Positions 6,134 to 6,753 of a DNA stretch of 6,753 nucleotides are shown piece after piece (position 1 is the stretch's first letter; each line of letters opens with the position of its first letter). The notes below the pieces were generated by a model that saw only the letters and a list, made by a program, of their open reading frames with translations, ran no database searches and had not been told where the DNA came from. Source of the DNA: Candidatus Stahliibacteriota bacterium (lineage in GTDB: Bacteria; Hydrothermota; Tepidihabitantia; B3-TA06); contig JAUVJT010000119.1 in NCBI GenBank assembly GCA_030592225.1, positions 1 to 6,753 on the forward strand, written 5' to 3'. The translations under genes and the position numbers were made by a program.

Positions 6134-6753
6134 AGCTCTATCTCCTCGAGATTAAACACCGGGCCTTCGGTGCACACCCTGCGATAGCGACCGCTTTGGT
6201 CGCGAACGGCGCACCCCACGCAAAGGCCCGTTCCGCAGCCCATGCGCGATTCCAGGAAGGCGTAAACGGGTTTTCCAAGCTCCAGACGCTTGAGAGCGGC
6301 AAGCATGGGTTCCGGACCACAGGCATAGAATATCCTGGTATTGCCGATGGCGGGAAGCGCAGGCAGGACGTCCGTAAGGAAACCTTTCTTACCGCGGGAA
6401 CCGTCGTCGGTGACAAGGGTTACCTCGCGGCAAAAGGCGCGAAATTCATCTGCAAGGATGAGTTCTTCTCCGCTGCTTGCGGCAAGCAAAGCGTCAACCT
6501 CAATCCCTGACTCGCTGAGCCTGCGGGCAAGGTACAGCAGGGGAGCGGCCCCCACACCGCCGGCAAGAAGCATAATCGGCCCTAGGGCAGGCATCTTGAC
6601 TCCCTGACCCAGCGCTCCGTAAATATCGAGTGCCGCGCCTTCGGGCAGGCGAGATAACCAGCGCGTACCGGGACCAACCACGCGCAAGACGAATCTCAGG
6701 CAATCGCCGTCATGATCGGCAACCGAGATGGCTCTTCTGAGGAACCGGACACC
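6130..6753 (-). CDS. pyrK: Dihydroorotate dehydrogenase electron-transfer subunit (5' end cut by window)
   Basis: The frame stays open to the last base, giving 207 residues. The internal TTG at 6685-6687 is not the start, because the upstream codons encode the expected RRAISVAD FAD-binding segment (R-x-x-S, fragment residues 6-13) and the family is about 250 residues long. About 40 N-terminal residues are therefore missing. Visible parts in order: the FAD-binding barrel ending in VVGPGTRWLSRL, the NAD-binding GGVGAAPL (65-72), ACGPEPM (144-150) and the [2Fe-2S] cluster cysteines C173-x4-C178-x2-C181-x12-C194. PyrK takes electrons from PyrD's FMN through the cluster and FAD to NAD+. Its stop overlaps the pyrD GTG, and it is the most upstream pyr gene seen, so the operon promoter lies outside the window. 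Confidence 0.95.
   Translation of the reverse strand, partial: GVRFLRRAISVADHDGDCLRFVLRVVGPGTRWLSRLPEGAALDIYGALGQGVKMPALGPIMLLAGGVGAAPLLYLARRLSESGIEVDALLAASSGEELILADEFRAFCREVTLVTDDGSRGKKGFLTDVLPALPAIGNTRIFYACGPEPMLAALKRLELGKPVYAFLESRMGCGTGLCVGCAVRDQSGRYRRVCTEGPVFNLEEIEL

Noticed and set aside
6685..6687. TTG as the start of pyrK.
   Set aside because: The frame continues upstream to the window end and encodes the conserved RRAIS FAD-binding segment, so the real start lies outside.

Overview
This window holds nine protein-coding genes and almost no free space. Two short plus-strand genes sit at the left edge. A long minus-strand block follows: a trio of predicted secreted or lipid-anchored proteins, preceded by a pyrimidine-biosynthesis operon that runs off the right edge. 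I see no RNA gene, insertion sequence, CRISPR array or prophage gene. The DNA has balanced base composition. The source looks like an uncultured or little-studied bacterium. The NAD-type dihydroorotate dehydrogenase pair (PyrK plus class 1B PyrD) suggests an anaerobe-compatible metabolism, and the YVTN-like beta-propeller lipoproteins are common in candidate phyla of the FCB/WOR-3 type. That placement is only an inference.

Left edge (1-719, plus strand): the last 54 codons of a nadD-like gene (nicotinate-nucleotide adenylyltransferase) overlap by ATGA with a small gene. Its product joins an N-terminal helical or coiled-coil domain to a tail of about 92 residues rich in Lys, Ala, Pro and Thr, resembling histone H1. 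These genes converge with the minus-strand block, with only 9 bases between the two stop codons.

Middle (729-3972, minus strand): a good sigma70-type promoter (TTGACA, 18-base spacer, TATTGT) and a strong Shine-Dalgarno lead into three tightly packed genes. The first encodes a lipoprotein with the motifs of a permuted NlpC/P60 (YiiX/LRAT-like) cysteine hydrolase, with His170 and Cys253 as likely catalytic residues. The next two encode tandem paralogous beta-propeller proteins that are nearly identical at both ends and diverged in the middle. The three look like one envelope-located transcription unit of unknown purpose, and this is the least ordinary part of the window.

Right (3973-6753, minus strand): pyrK-pyrD-pyrF-pyrE, each junction a 4-base NTGA overlap. 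Together they cover dihydroorotate oxidation with electron transfer to NAD+ (PyrD/PyrK), orotate to OMP (PyrE) and OMP to UMP (PyrF). pyrK is cut by the window end. PyrF has Asn where the family nearly always has a ribose-contacting Asp.
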